Below are positions 46,701 to 57,500 of a stretch of 64,000 nt of DNA, piece after piece. Source of the DNA: Daedaleopsis sinensis (taxonomy: Eukaryota > Basidiomycota > Agaricomycetes > Polyporales > Polyporaceae); assembly GCA_033807695.1 (NCBI GenBank), contig CM066302.1, forward strand, positions 1,302,001-1,366,000, read 5' to 3'. The notes below the pieces were generated by a model. The model was not told where the DNA came from and searched no databases. It saw nothing but the letters and a program-made list of their open reading frames with translations. A program made the position numbers and the translations under genes. Positions within the stretch are counted from its first letter, which is position 1, and each line of letters begins with the position of its first letter.

Positions 46701-47172
46701 CTTCAGCGCTGAAGACTTGTGTCCCAACGTCGGCCACCGTCCACGACAGAGTGAATCATCATCTCTGTCGACGTCCTCATCAAACACACGAGAGATATAC
46801 AGACGAGCAATATCTAGCGTGTTGAATTCAAAACAGACGATATATCAGCCCCGACCTGGTCTTCAGTACTCAATACTCCACCTCAGGCCTCGCCACCGTC
46901 TCTGCGCGGCGGTCTCTTCCCAACCCCGGTCCCTCTCCCTAATCACCATGCAGCGAAGCTACTATCAGTGACGATGCGCAACAGCCCGATGCATACACGT
47001 CTTCAAGAGTGCGGCTGGAACAAGCGTCGTCTAAGGCTATGGCGTTGTACTATTGTGCGTATGCTATTGTTCTCTGCCTCACTTTTGCCGGCCTCTTCAT
47101 CCTGCAACATAAAGCTCCCAAAGCCGTGTTCCAGATGGACGCTTTTTTCTCTTTGAACTACTCACGACCATC
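43711..47172. other. 3.4-kb stretch without a recognised gene
   Basis: Short frames occur on both strands, none with a family motif. One at 45718-46014 (-) codes 98 residues starting MSEPPFSFNKWLSDKNATG, with a TATATAG on its strand about 10 bases upstream, too close for a TATA box. Another run is CGCTTCAG repeated near 46690-46708. Base composition is less GC-rich than in the genes. Confidence 0.4.
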
Positions 47173-48946
47173 ATGAACACCCCGCCGCTTTCAGACGACC
47201 CGAGGCTTCATTGGGACCGCCACCCTCCTCGTCATGCACCTCCTGCAATCACAGTACCACCACCACCATCTTCCGCAGACCACTATCCTCCCAGCCCACA
47301 ACTCGCCTCCACATTTCGATACCCTCAACACACTCGCTCGCAATCAAACTGGACGAATACAGTCACCCTCCAGTCGCTCCATAAGGATCCCGAACTCGGA
47401 ACCGTGGAGGAGTCGACCCCTCGGGCTTCTCGCTTACACGATCGCCTATCCAAGTATCTCTTCGACTTGAGGATGCCTCCACAGGAGCGCCCCCAGCAAT
47501 GGTATCCTATGAACGAGGTGCCTCTACGGTCTTGGCCACCGCTGGAAGTCGAGAAGAAACGTAGGTGTCATCATTGTGAAGCCCACAACGATCGGCGCAG
47601 ACGATACATGGTCCTCTTCGCCGCACTGGTCGTGATCTTGCTCTTCCTTTTGGGCAACGTTATATTCTTGAACGTCCGCGTCGTGCGTCTTTCCTCGCCA
47701 TCCCACACGTCGGCACCCCCGTCCACCACGAGCTCCATGAACACATCTACCTCGAACGGTCTCTCGCAAGACGCGCAACAGTGTCTATCTCAGTACACGC
47801 TCGATGCGCCATCGAATCCGCAAGGCTATCCATGTTCGACCTGCCTCGGAGCTCTCCAGGACGTCCCCTCGGCATTCTTCGAGAGCAACCAGGGAGATGG
47901 CGAGCAAATCACGAACGCGATACAGTTCTGTGGCCTCCGGAGCATCTTCGAGACCGCGAGTAGCGATGGTCAGCTTGGGCTATCGAACTCTGGTTGGGTG
48001 AAAGATGTGCGTTTCTGTTCCTGGCAAGGTGTGCACTGCGATGGATTTGGACGAGTTGCGTCAATGTACGTTATTCCCTCCTATACATCGTCTTCATGTG
48101 CTGACCCGTCATGCTTGCACAACAGACAGCTTTCTTTCCCTGCTGTACCTGCCAAGATACCAGACGAGGTCACCGCGTTGACAGGGCTGACTAGTCTCGA
48201 GCTCATTGGCGACACGAACGTCCCCGGTAAGGGTCTTTCGCGAGGCATTGCTTCGTTTACTTACTTACCCTGTCGTTCAGCTGGTGACCTCCCTGCATCG
48301 TTCAATGCGTTGAAGGCGCTCACGACTCTCCATCTCGAGTCTACCGCGATCAACACTTTGCCATCTGCCATGTTAAGCTCGCTCGGGAACCTCACCACGA
48401 TCACGCTGGTCAAGAACGCCAAGATGACTGGCGACATGTCGTCGGGTTTCACCTCCCTTCCTCTCAAGAACCTGTACGTCTGTCTGTATTCTCTGTGAGT
48501 CGATATAGACTGACTCGCCACAGTGTGGTCAATGGGCAACCCTTGCCTACCAACCCAGTTTCTTCCCTGCTGTCAAGCTCCGCAGGTCGCTCGCTGCAAA
48601 TTCTGTATGTCATCATCAACATTCAGTCCGTCTTCATCTTGTGCTGACCGTCTGTCTACACAGGGATCTCTCGTCCACGTCGCTCTCCGGCAACCTCCCA
48701 GCAGACCTCTCCGGTTTCGCATCGCTCGTCAAACTCCACCTCGACAACAACGCGCTCGCGAACCCGTTGCCGTCCACGTTCCCGCCGAACCTCCAGGCGC
48801 TGACGCTGACGAACAACTCGCAGCTGAGCGGGCTCGTTACGCCCGGCACGTCGTTTTGCGCGCTAGCGCAGCTCAAGACGTGCGACGTACGCGGCTCCGG
48901 CTTGAGCACGAACGCGCAGGGGTGCGGCGCGTGCCAGTTTACATGA
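47173..48946 (+). CDS. type II membrane protein with extracellular leucine-rich repeats
   Basis: A Pro-rich cytoplasmic part of about 135 residues (HAPPAITVPPPPSSADHYPP near the start) ends in a basic cysteine motif (KKRRCHHCEAHNDRRRR). One membrane helix follows (YMVLFAALVVILLFLLGNVI, about residues 140-165). A Ser/Thr linker leads to a Cys-rich cap (CLSQYTLDAP, CSTCLGALQDV, RFCSWQGVHCDG) like the LRR N-cap of plant receptor-like proteins. Four or five leucine-rich repeats follow, with introns between repeats (DEVTALTGLTSLELIGD, SFNALKALTTLHLESTAI, LDLSSTSLSGNLPADLSG). The end is CDVRGSGLSTNAQGCGACQF. The topology is Nin-Cout and the protein lacks a kinase. The ligand is unknown. A fragment of its LRR exon lies at 51690-51870. 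Confidence 0.82.
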
Positions 48947-49386
48947 TCTATGACGCAGGCCGTCATCTTATGGACTGTATTCCGTCTGATTCTCTTTCGG
49001 GTTTACTGTGTTCGCCCTACCGTTACACACTGTGCCGCCACAAGCGTGGGGGTTGTGGTGGTCCCTTAATGCTGGACGTTTCCCCGCCTCCCCGTGCTCT
49101 CAGATTATGACCCGACTTCACGATAGTCAAGACACACTCCCTTTTGTATTGTTAGCCGCGACGATGCTCCCGCGCCCTCGTTCCTTCACTAGAAGTACAT
49201 TCGTTTTCGTATTGGACTGCAGATGTAGCAAATAGTTAGTCGCTCGCTCGTGCTCGGACCGCGTGTATAATTATAATAATGGTGCCCTGGTTCCCGTATC
49301 TAGCATTTGCATGTGAGCATTTGTGCGCGATCGCCCATCATACGTGTGCAGCGGAGCCATATGCATCTTTCAAGACCAAGTCAAAA
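48947..49386. other. 3' regions of convergent genes
   Basis: No gene recognised. The stretch includes an A/T-rich tract (TATAATTATAATAATG, about 49264-49279) that may take part in 3' end formation for the LRR gene. Confidence 0.4.
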
Positions 49387-50766
49387 CTACCAGCCCTCCG
49401 GTGACTCTGGGCGGGAAATTAGCTCCTCACTGTCAGAGGAGCCTGACACGTCTGAGTGACCGCTGGGCAACACCCATTCCGTGTCCGAGAAGGGGTCGCC
49501 CGCCTGGCTCCCCGGACTCCGTAGTAGACCACGCTCTTCTTCGTAGTCGCTCTCAATTGATGGAGTAGTGAAGCATGATGAACTCGGGCTTGAGCTGGAA
49601 GGCGGCTCAATTGAAGGGAGCCGCGACGCAGCCTGCGACGAGCTCGCATCGTCGTCCTGGTACGGCTCGAACAGCTCCTCCTCGCCCGCAGGCTCAGCGT
49701 CCGCGGACATGCGCACGGTCTCCATGCTGCTCGTCCGGCGGAGGCGCATGCGCTCTCTTGTCTCGTCCCACCGCAGCAGCTCCTCGCGCTCGCGCTGGTG
49801 GCGCTCGAACAGGTCGTCCCACATGCTGCGAGGGGCCGCGCGCCGCCGCTTGCGGACGACCCAGTCCGTGTCGAGCACGCCCATGTGCGTTACGTCCGCC
49901 CACTCCCCGGCGGCGTCGGTGACCGTCCGGCGCTGGAGGCCCTCGTGCGCGAAGCCGAGCGCGGTGAACAGGCGCTGCGCGCGCTCGCGGTGCGGGGACG
50001 CGAGGATGCGCGCCTGCACGCGGTGCGCCTGGATCGTCTCGACCGCCCACTGCACGGCGAAGGCGGAGGCGGTCATCGCGCCGCCGTAGCCGCGGAAGTC
50101 TGGGAGGAGGCCGACGCCGATGTGCACCTCGCGCGGGGTGGTGGACATGGTGACGTACACGATGCCGACCGTGCGCCATTGCATGAGCACGTCGGTGGGA
50201 GGCTTCGAGTCGTCGTCGGCTGCTTTTGTGTCTGTGCCCGGGTCCGGGCTTGGGGTGGGGATCGACTGGTAGCGAGAGGGGGACTCTTTCTCCCCTCGGA
50301 TGCTAAGGTCGAGCTCGTGAGCGTCCTTGACCATCGCATAGACTGCGTCTGGGTCTGCTGGGAGGACGGGGGAGACTGCGTGGAATACAGTGTGGTGGTT
50401 CGGGAGGTTGAAATCTATGACACACTGCTTGAAGACGGCATCGGTCGGCATTAGATCGGGGGGAATGGGGAGCCTGATAGGAGAGCGGATGGCGGCAAAG
50501 AGGAGACAGTGGTTGTTTGCGAAGTCGAAGACATCCGGTCTGCCAGCCAACGCGGCCTCGACTGAGTATGCGGAGAGCTCTGCCCAAGCATCAATGAGAT
50601 CTCCGTGCGCGACCACCTCGGGGTCGTCGATCGCGGTCTCCAGGAGGATGGTGCCCTCGTAATGAGGGGGAGCGACGAAGGCATCGTCGGGAACAGTGTA
50701 CGACGACGAGTTGTCGTCTGAGAACAGCGTGCGCTTCGGTGGGTAAGTACCGTACTGTCCGTACAT
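49387..50766 (-). CDS. GNAT-family N-acetyltransferase, copy 1
   Basis: An intronless 459-residue protein when started at the ATG at 50766 (MYGQYG). An earlier ATG at 50799 is in frame, but the tandem copy lacks it and both copies have a TATA box about 48 bases before the later ATG, so I prefer the later one. The centre has the GNAT acetyl-CoA fold: TVGIVYVTMSTTPREVHIGV, GLLPDFRGYGGAMTASAFAV with RxxGxA-type motif A, and VQARILASPHRERAQRLFTA followed by LGFAHEG. The last 150 residues are acidic and Ser-rich, probably disordered (DDDASSSQAASRLPS). The N-terminal 100 residues are of unknown kind. The substrate is unknown. The gene and about 0.7 kb of upstream DNA are tandemly duplicated. Confidence 0.82.
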   Translation of the reverse strand: MYGQYGTYPPKRTLFSDDNSSSYTVPDDAFVAPPHYEGTILLETAIDDPEVVAHGDLIDAWAELSAYSVEAALAGRPDVFDFANNHCLLFAAIRSPIRLPIPPDLMPTDAVFKQCVIDFNLPNHHTVFHAVSPVLPADPDAVYAMVKDAHELDLSIRGEKESPSRYQSIPTPSPDPGTDTKAADDDSKPPTDVLMQWRTVGIVYVTMSTTPREVHIGVGLLPDFRGYGGAMTASAFAVQWAVETIQAHRVQARILASPHRERAQRLFTALGFAHEGLQRRTVTDAAGEWADVTHMGVLDTDWVVRKRRRAAPRSMWDDLFERHQREREELLRWDETRERMRLRRTSSMETVRMSADAEPAGEEELFEPYQDDDASSSQAASRLPSIEPPSSSSPSSSCFTTPSIESDYEEERGLLRSPGSQAGDPFSDTEWVLPSGHSDVSGSSDSEELISRPESPEGW

Positions 50767-50812
50767 GAGAGCGAAGGGTGTTTGGCGCTCCCGTGTCATG
50801 GGGGGATTGAGC

Positions 50813-50818
50813 TATATA
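50813..50818 (-). promoter_or_regulatory. TATA box of GNAT copy 1
   Basis: TATATA, 47 bases before the preferred start at 50766; conserved in spacing with copy 2. Confidence 0.6.
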
Positions 50819-50940
50819 CCCGCATCTGAGCGCAACGTGGTCCGCAGTGCCATCCGAAAGTTCCCTAATGATAGGGTTTGACTCGGCCTCGGCCCCGAAC
50901 GCAGCTACGGTCTCACGGCGCGAGCAGCCTGTAGAGTATA

Positions 50941-51100
50941 CACATGGGCTTGCAAGACGCACGGTTTTTAAACCGCTCGGACTTGCAAGCCCCAGATCAG
51001 CGCGCACGACGGGCGCACTGATCTGCATCAGTGTGCCTGGGGCTTGCAAGTCCGAGTGGTTTAAAAACCGTGCGTCTTCAAGTTGCAAGCCCATCATGTG
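50941..51100. repeat. long inverted repeat inserted in GNAT copy 1 upstream region
   Basis: Left arm 50941-50993 and right arm 51038-51100 are near-perfect reverse complements (GACGCACGGTTTTTAAACC against GGTTTAAAAACCGTGCGTC; GGACTTGCAAGCCCC against GGGGCTTGCAAGTCC). A smaller hairpin (AGATCAG..CTGATCT) fills the centre. The tandem copy of this upstream region (about 53760-53900) has no such palindrome. It fits a fold-back or MITE-like insertion. Confidence 0.8.
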
Positions 51101-51689
51101 TAGACGGCTCGCAGCCTTGGACTGCAGGCACAATCGACTTAGAGGACAATGACGATAAAACATCGTCGGAACTGTGTGGTCGAGTGAGAAACGCAGAGCC
51201 ACATCGTCCTCCAGTCTACAGCCTCGATCTTTCTGAGGAAGATGTGAGGCAAGCAAACGCACGTCCCAGGCCCGAGCAGCTGCAGTCTGCTGCGGGATCA
51301 TACTTTTTTGGGAAGAGTCTCAACAACTTTGGGAGGTTGTCAAGATACCTAAATATCAGTGAGTCACACTAGAGATTAGCTCCAGCGGCCGTGTGGTTAG
51401 CCATGCACGCCTCGAGATAGGATTCTAGTCAAATTCTGGTGGTCGCCGCAACATCAAACGTGTTCTGGGTTTATGAATCATGATGCTCACCTCATACATG
51501 TACATGGCGTACGACCTGGTGTAAGATAAAGCTTTTGTAGTGCTGACCTGCGGTCGGCCGTCTTCAAGGCAGAAAATCAGTTCAAGGCACTGAGCCAAGA
51601 GAACTAGACAAATCCGGATCCGGTAAGTCACGCGTAACGCGAATTGTTACACCTCCGATCCACTGGTTAAGTTGCAGAGTCCCTCAGCA

Positions 51690-51870
51690 TCAAGCTCAAG
51701 CTCCACCTTTAAGTACAACTTGGTCACTGACAACTTGACCAACGCGCTCACGAGCGCGCTGCCTCCACGGCCCCCCGGACCTCCAGGTGCTGACGCTCAT
51801 GAACAGTGGGCTCGACCCAGTCCCGTCTGGCACAGAGTCGTTAGTATGCGCTCAGCTGTGACACAGGCGT
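51690..51870 (+). pseudogene. fragment of LRR gene exon
   Basis: Bases CTCCACCT .. AACGCGCTC .. CCGNACCTCCAG.CGCTGACGCT .. GGGCTCG .. GCGCTCAGCTG follow the order of the last exon of the LRR membrane protein (about 48737-48875). Frames are shifted and the cap and membrane parts are missing. It was evidently copied to the space between the two GNAT genes. Confidence 0.7.
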
Positions 51871-52213
51871 CTGACTCGAGGTGCACCTCCCCTGTTCTAC
51901 TCATCGCATCGTATCGGGAAAATATGGGGAGATGTATAGAGGTTCTATAGGTAATATCAGCAAAATTTGGCAGCTTTCGGAGAGGTCTTCGGGCAAGGGA
52001 GGCACGCTCAGCGTAACTCATTCAAAGTTGAAATGACCATAACCGTCCTAACTAATCTCCAATTCATCTCATATCTCTGGCACATACAACAGACCTCTTA
52101 ACTTGACTGTAAATATGTTCTGGGGTCGGTGAGGTAATAGAAGCACTACAGGCCGTTGTGTCGCATCATCGGGGAATAATAGTATCTGTCTCAGGACTAG
52201 CAAGCCTCACCAC
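51871..52213. other. intergenic, no gene recognised
   Basis: AT-rich sequence downstream of the LRR fragment and of GNAT copy 2. AACGTTCAAACGTTCAACG (52221-52239) marks the end of GNAT copy 2. Confidence 0.35.
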
Positions 52214-53605
52214 TCAATGTTCAACGTTCAAACGTTCAACGTCAACCGATGGCCCGCTCTCCACTGGCTCTGGGCGGTAAACCAGCTCATCGTTGTCAGA
52301 AAGGCCAGACGCGTCTGTGGGACCGCTAGCCAACACCCATTCCGTCTCTGCAAAGGGGTCGCTAGCCTGGCTCCTCGGACTCTGTGGTTGATCACGCTCG
52401 CCGTCGTGGTCTCTTTCAGGAGATGGAGTAGCGGAGCGCGACGAGCTAGAGCTTGAGCTGGAAGACGGCGCAGTCGAGGTGAGAGAGGACGTAGCAGGCT
52501 GCGACGAGCTAGCATCGTCGTCCGTGTACGGCGCGAACAGCTCCGCGCCGTCCGTCACGGCGGGCCCAGCCCCCTGCGGCATGCGGATAGTGTTCATGCT
52601 GCTCGTCCGGTGGAGGCGCACGTGCTCCGCCTCCGCGTCCCACCACTGCAGCAGCTTCTCGCGGTCGCGCTGGTAGCGGTCGCATAGTTCGTCCCACATC
52701 CTGCGCGGGGCCACACGCCTACGCTTGCGGACGACCCAGTCCGTGTCGAGGATTCCCATGTGCGTCACGTCCACCCACTCGCCGGCGGCGTCGGTGACCG
52801 ACCGGCGCGGAATGCCCTCGTGCGCGAAGCCGAGCGCGGTGAACAGGCGCTGCGCGCGGTCACGGTGTGGGGAGGCGAGGATGCGCGCCTGGACTCGGTG
52901 TGCCTGGATCGTCTCGACCGCCCACTGGACGGCGAAGGCGGCGGCAGTCATCGCGTGGCCGTGGCCGCGGAAGTCAGGGAGGAGGCCGACGCCGATGTTC
53001 ACTTCGCTCGGGATAGCGGACGCGGTCACGTACACGATGCCCATCGTGCGCCATTGCATGAGCACATCGCTGGGGGGCTTCGAGTCGTCGGCTGCTTTTG
53101 TGTCTGCGCTCGAGTCCGGGCGTGGGATGGGGATCGACTGGGAGGGAGAGCGGGGTTCCGTTTGCCCTCGGATGCTCAGGTCGAGGTGAGCGTCCTTGAC
53201 CATCGCATGAACTGCATCCGGGTCTGATGGAATGAAGGGGGAGACTGCGTGGATTACAGTGTGGTGATTCGGGAGGTTAAAATTCTTGATAAACTTTTTG
53301 ATGAGTTTAGGAGGAATAGGGAGGCTGACGGGAGAGCGGATTGCTGCGAAGAGGAGACAGTGGTTGTCCGCGAAGTCGAAGACATTCGGTCTATTAAATA
53401 CCGCAGCCTCGACTGAGTATGCGGAGAGCTCTGTCCAAGCAGCGGTCAGATCTCCGTGCGCGACCACCTCAGGTTTGTCGATCGCGGTCTCCAGGAGGAA
53501 GGTGCCCTCGTAATCAGGGGGGGCGACGAAGGCATCGTCGGGAATGGTGTACAAGTCGCCGCCTGAGACCAGCGTGCGCAGCGGCGGGTCGTACTGTCCG
53601 GACAT
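52214..53605 (-). CDS. GNAT-family N-acetyltransferase, copy 2
   Basis: Intronless 463-residue paralogue of the gene at 49387-50766. I start at the ATG at 53605 (MSGQYDPPLRTLVSGG), which aligns with the preferred start of copy 1; the frame stays open upstream to 53704 but without shared content. Key parts: TMGIVYVTASAIPSEVNIGV, GLLPDFRGHGHAMTAAAFAV, VQARILASPHRDRAQRLFTA and VTHMGILDTDWVVRKRRRVA. Motif A reads RGHGHA in place of RGYGGA. The Ser-rich acidic tail is present but diverged (DDDASSSQPATSSLTSTAPS). Both copies are open over the full length, so both may work. Confidence 0.82.
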   Translation of the reverse strand: MSGQYDPPLRTLVSGGDLYTIPDDAFVAPPDYEGTFLLETAIDKPEVVAHGDLTAAWTELSAYSVEAAVFNRPNVFDFADNHCLLFAAIRSPVSLPIPPKLIKKFIKNFNLPNHHTVIHAVSPFIPSDPDAVHAMVKDAHLDLSIRGQTEPRSPSQSIPIPRPDSSADTKAADDSKPPSDVLMQWRTMGIVYVTASAIPSEVNIGVGLLPDFRGHGHAMTAAAFAVQWAVETIQAHRVQARILASPHRDRAQRLFTALGFAHEGIPRRSVTDAAGEWVDVTHMGILDTDWVVRKRRRVAPRRMWDELCDRYQRDREKLLQWWDAEAEHVRLHRTSSMNTIRMPQGAGPAVTDGAELFAPYTDDDASSSQPATSSLTSTAPSSSSSSSSSRSATPSPERDHDGERDQPQSPRSQASDPFAETEWVLASGPTDASGLSDNDELVYRPEPVESGPSVDVERLNVEH

Positions 53606-53652
53606 GAGAGCGGAAGGTGTTTGACGCTTGTGTGTGGTGAATGGGACAGAGT

Positions 53653-53658
53653 TATATA
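53653..53658 (-). promoter_or_regulatory. TATA box of GNAT copy 2
   Basis: TATATA, 48 bases before the start at 53605, in the same place as in copy 1. Confidence 0.6.
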
Positions 53659-53759
53659 CTTGCGTTTGACCGCATCTAGGATGACGAGGACTACCGCAGT
53701 GCATTCGAAGATTCCGATAGGGTTTGACTCGGCCTCGGCGAGCGCAGCTACGCTCTCAC

Positions 53760-54180
53760 GGCGCCAGCAACGTAGGACTGGAGGCTCATTAGAAATTAGA
53801 TCTAGAAGACAGTGTCGATGAGTAGTGGCTACAGCATGGATGAGTGAGGAAAGCAGAGCAACGTTAACGTTGTCCTCCAGTTTCCCTAGAATTTTGGTAA
53901 CGTCGACCGCACTAGTACTAGCTCGTCGACATTCTGTAGCACTGCGCTCTTTCAGGAAGGGGCCTGAAAGAACTTGGCGTGTAGGCAAGGCATGTTCCGG
54001 GCCCTAGAAGCCGCCTGCTGCGGGTTCATATTCCTTTGGGAGGGAATCTCAACGACCTTGGGAGGTTGTCAAGATCACATAGTATATACTCTGGGATGGA
54101 AGATCAGCTCCAGCCGAGTGATTAGATCTGAACGGGCCATGATGCATGATGATGCTCACCTCATACATGTAAATTGAAGT
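53760..54180. repeat. duplicated upstream flank of GNAT genes
   Basis: It matches about 50920-51510: GAGTGAG-AAA-GCAGAGC, GTCCTCCAGT, CTGCTGCGGG, CTTGGGAGGTTGTCAAGAT and GATGATGCTCACCTCATACATGTA. The palindrome found in copy 1 is missing. Confidence 0.7.
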
Positions 54181-54316
54181 ACAATAATGTGCGTACAACC
54201 AAAGTTCTGAAACGTACAAGTAACGTAGGCTGTGATTCAAGGTGAACCAAGATAAAATAGGTTATATGAATGTAAGCAGGTACGGAGTTAGCCATACTAT
54301 TAGAGCCATTCACTAT

Positions 54317-54398
54317 GGGCACGTGGTGTAGTTGGTTATCACGCTCGCTTAGCATCTTTGTTTGCGAGAGGGGTCCGGTTCGATCCCGGACGTGTCCA
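54317..54398 (+). tRNA. tRNA-Ala (AGC) with 8-base intron, copy 3
   Basis: GGGCACGTGGTGTAG opens the acceptor and D arms, the anticodon stem CTCGC/GCGAG closes loop TTAGCA..T with anticodon AGC and an 8-base intron (TCTTTGTT), and the T arm has GGTTCGATCC. The acceptor stem GGGCACG/CGTGTCC has compensating changes against copies 1 and 2 (GGGCATG/CATGTCC). CTTTTGCTTTT follows and can terminate polymerase III. Of the three copies this one looks best as a normal working gene. Confidence 0.92.
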
Positions 54399-54534
54399 GC
54401 TTTTGCTTTTGCCACCGAAGCTTTCTTCCATCAGCATTATCACGACTACCTCTGTACCGAACTCGCGCGTGTTCTACAGCGCTGATTGAAACTTCATACG
54501 GCGTTTATAACTCGTCAATGGGTTCATAGCCCAA

Positions 54535-57500
54535 TGGATATCAGCAAACTCGATGCGGAGGCAGGTTATCCGGTATATCCGCCTATACCTGCTTACTGAC
54601 AGCTCCAGCAGTCGAAGTACTACAAGGCGGCCACCGCAGAGCTCTCCAACGAATATGACAAGGCATTTCGCCTATATATAAATGCAGCGGAGCAGTACCT
54701 CCATCTCAGTCGACAGACGACAGACGAGAGGCTTAAACTGGCGTATAAAAGCGAGGCCGCCAAAGCCCTCGAACGAGCGGAGAAAATCAAGGCCGTGAAG
54801 CAAAACATTCAGCCCATCGCTAAAGATCCATTTTCTGAAGGTGAGAATCAACATACTGGCCCCATGTACATGTCGTCGCTGTGGAGCTTACAAGGATCGC
54901 ATTGCCAGGAGAACAGCTATATGTCTTACAGAAGTCGTCTCTCGTCAATGGAGTCTTCTTCCCGCTTTGGGATTCATCAGATACACCAACATCATCAATT
55001 GAGTGGGTGTCGGCGTACTAGAGACCGTTTGCACGATTGATTCTCATATCACCAGGCAGCCTCCACTCTCCACGGAGCAGATCGAGCACGGCGCGACCTG
55101 GCGAAAGACTTCGGATTCTCCCTCGAACTCGTCATCGATTGGGGTTGCAAGTTGCGATTTGGAACCTGCAGATATCGTGCAGCATATTGTGTCAGATTGT
55201 TCGGTCTGTGGATCCATGGTCGTTGCTATCGACCATCATCGGAGGTTTGGGTCGAAGGTATAACTATCTCGCAATGTCACGCTGATACAGCGCTGACCAA
55301 GCACATTTAGATGATTCTCTCTTCGCTCTTCCCGCAAGATGAGCATGGACTTCCAAGAGCCTCAGATACATATCAGTATCAGTTCAAGATTCAGTACAAC
55401 GGTGCAAGTCGGCGCGTAGGTGATTCGCATTGGTCAAGCATATCTTAGCTAATGTCCGAATGCTTTCTCTCCCATTCATCAGATTAGTAAGTGTACAGTC
55501 TGGCGCAAATTCCTAGAACACTACCTCACGCGAATGAAGGCATCGATGATCAACTGCCTGCGTATCCAGACGGTCGATTGATGTGCGTATCAACGGGCGA
55601 GAAGATGCAACTATGGCCATCACTCGTGGAGAAAACAGTAGGTATCACTGCCCTATGATGTTTACAGCAGCTAATCATAAACACCTGCTACAGTACATGA
55701 AACTAACAGGTGGATACGACTTCATTGGCTCGTGAGTTTCCAGTAAGACAACAGGTCTCTCTAGCGAGGCAGTTATTAACTTTCTAGCAGAGATTCGAGT
55801 ACAGATCTCCAGTAAGCACAGATTATTGGCATTCGGCCGTATCCGCTGCCTCATCTCGTTGATGCCGTTGAACAGTGCGCTCGCTGGATGGATACCGGAA
55901 GTACTTGATATCAAAGGGTGAGAGGGTGTTTGCATTTACAACGATTAGTTTCTTATGCTACCGACAGTTCAAATTTTCAGCGAGAGAAGACATGGACTCG
56001 TCTGATTAAGGGATACACCAATGGTGTGCCTATGCGCCTCCTTTACTTGTGCTCCGCCTATTCATCTACCCATCACCAGGATATTGCGTAGCCACCCTCG
56101 GAACGGGCGAGAATATACGCGCGACCGACGAGCCTCTTGCACTCCTACCTGCACATTGCTACGCTATCATTGGTGGGTTATGTCCTTTCGTCAGTTCGCA
56201 TCATTGCTCAACAACTCGAACTATAGGAGCGTACGACACAAACGCGGAACGCGGATTGACCATCTTCGACCCATGGGTGCACCCCGATCATCAGGAGGGA
56301 AGTGAAGAACCGATATCGAGACGAGAAAGCAAGGCTCCCCACACATTGATCTATATTATATGTCTAAACCTCCCTAACAGGGGCAATCGACTTGTCTATG
56401 GACGCTATATACTCCATATTTGATGGGCTGTACTTGAGTTGGGACCCGGCTGTCTTCCATCACAAGCTCACATTTCATGGGTGAGTCGCAAATTCTTCAG
56501 GGAGTTTAGAGTATGTTAACCACCCGATTCATAGCATGTGGAAGAGGGATGGAATGGGTGGGAACTCTTGTGAGTCCCCTTCGTTTTCTATCGTAGAGCT
56601 GACTGTATCGTGTGCTCACTATTTGTAATAGCGACACATTTTCGCACACAGGTTCAACTCGACTTGGCTTCAGTCGACATGCGAGACGAAGAAGTATGGA
56701 TACTCCTCACGAGGCACGTTCGGAGTCACCGTACGAAAGATGAATACGTCGCTCTTGCGGTGCATAGTGGTAGCGGGAGCTCTTCGACTAACGACGTCCT
56801 CTCGACGAAGGTGCGTCATCAGGGTTCACGATTGTCCACATCCTCACAAACATTCATCACAGGGAGAATATACAAATTCGCCTCACGTCCTTGTATGTCA
56901 CTTGTATGTACACACATAAACCGAGACGTGCTAATCTCGCCTCAGGTCAGAACAGCTGTATCGCGGTCCGAAGATCTGTTCACACTGGTTGCGTCCTATG
57001 AAGGAGAGCGAGCGGACATTGGCTTCACGCTTACGGTATACTGCAACTACAAGGCGTCATGGGTACACGTCCCACCGAAGCTGCTCTACGACAAAGAGGC
57101 AGGTCTTTCTCTAAGTGGTTATCATGTAATCGAACTAAAAGGGTAGTCGTAGGTCGAAGGCGCCTTCACACAGAAGAGTGCAGGAGGCAATCATACGTAC
57201 CCCACGTACTACCTCAACCCTCAATACTACCTAAGGGTTCATCCGCGCACAAACCCAGGTGCTCGGGGAGGATCGGGTAGCCGCGAGACAAAGGCCACTG
57301 TGTCCGTAAGCATAAGTACCGACCGACACATCCCCGTACACACGACGCTAGCTTGGTCGCAAGGCGCGCGGATCAACGAGTGAGTGCTATCTTCGCGCCG
57401 GGTGTGCATACGTACGATAATGAACGACCCCAGGCTGGGCCATAACGACCTCGCGCTCTCGTCCGGGCCATACAGCTACGGCTATGCTCATGCGACAGGT

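Noticed and set aside
54523..54600. tRNA-like bases (TAGCCCAATGGATA) after the third tRNA-Ala
   Set aside because: It resembles a box A, but no box B or acceptor stem follows. It overlaps the proposed start of the calpain gene.
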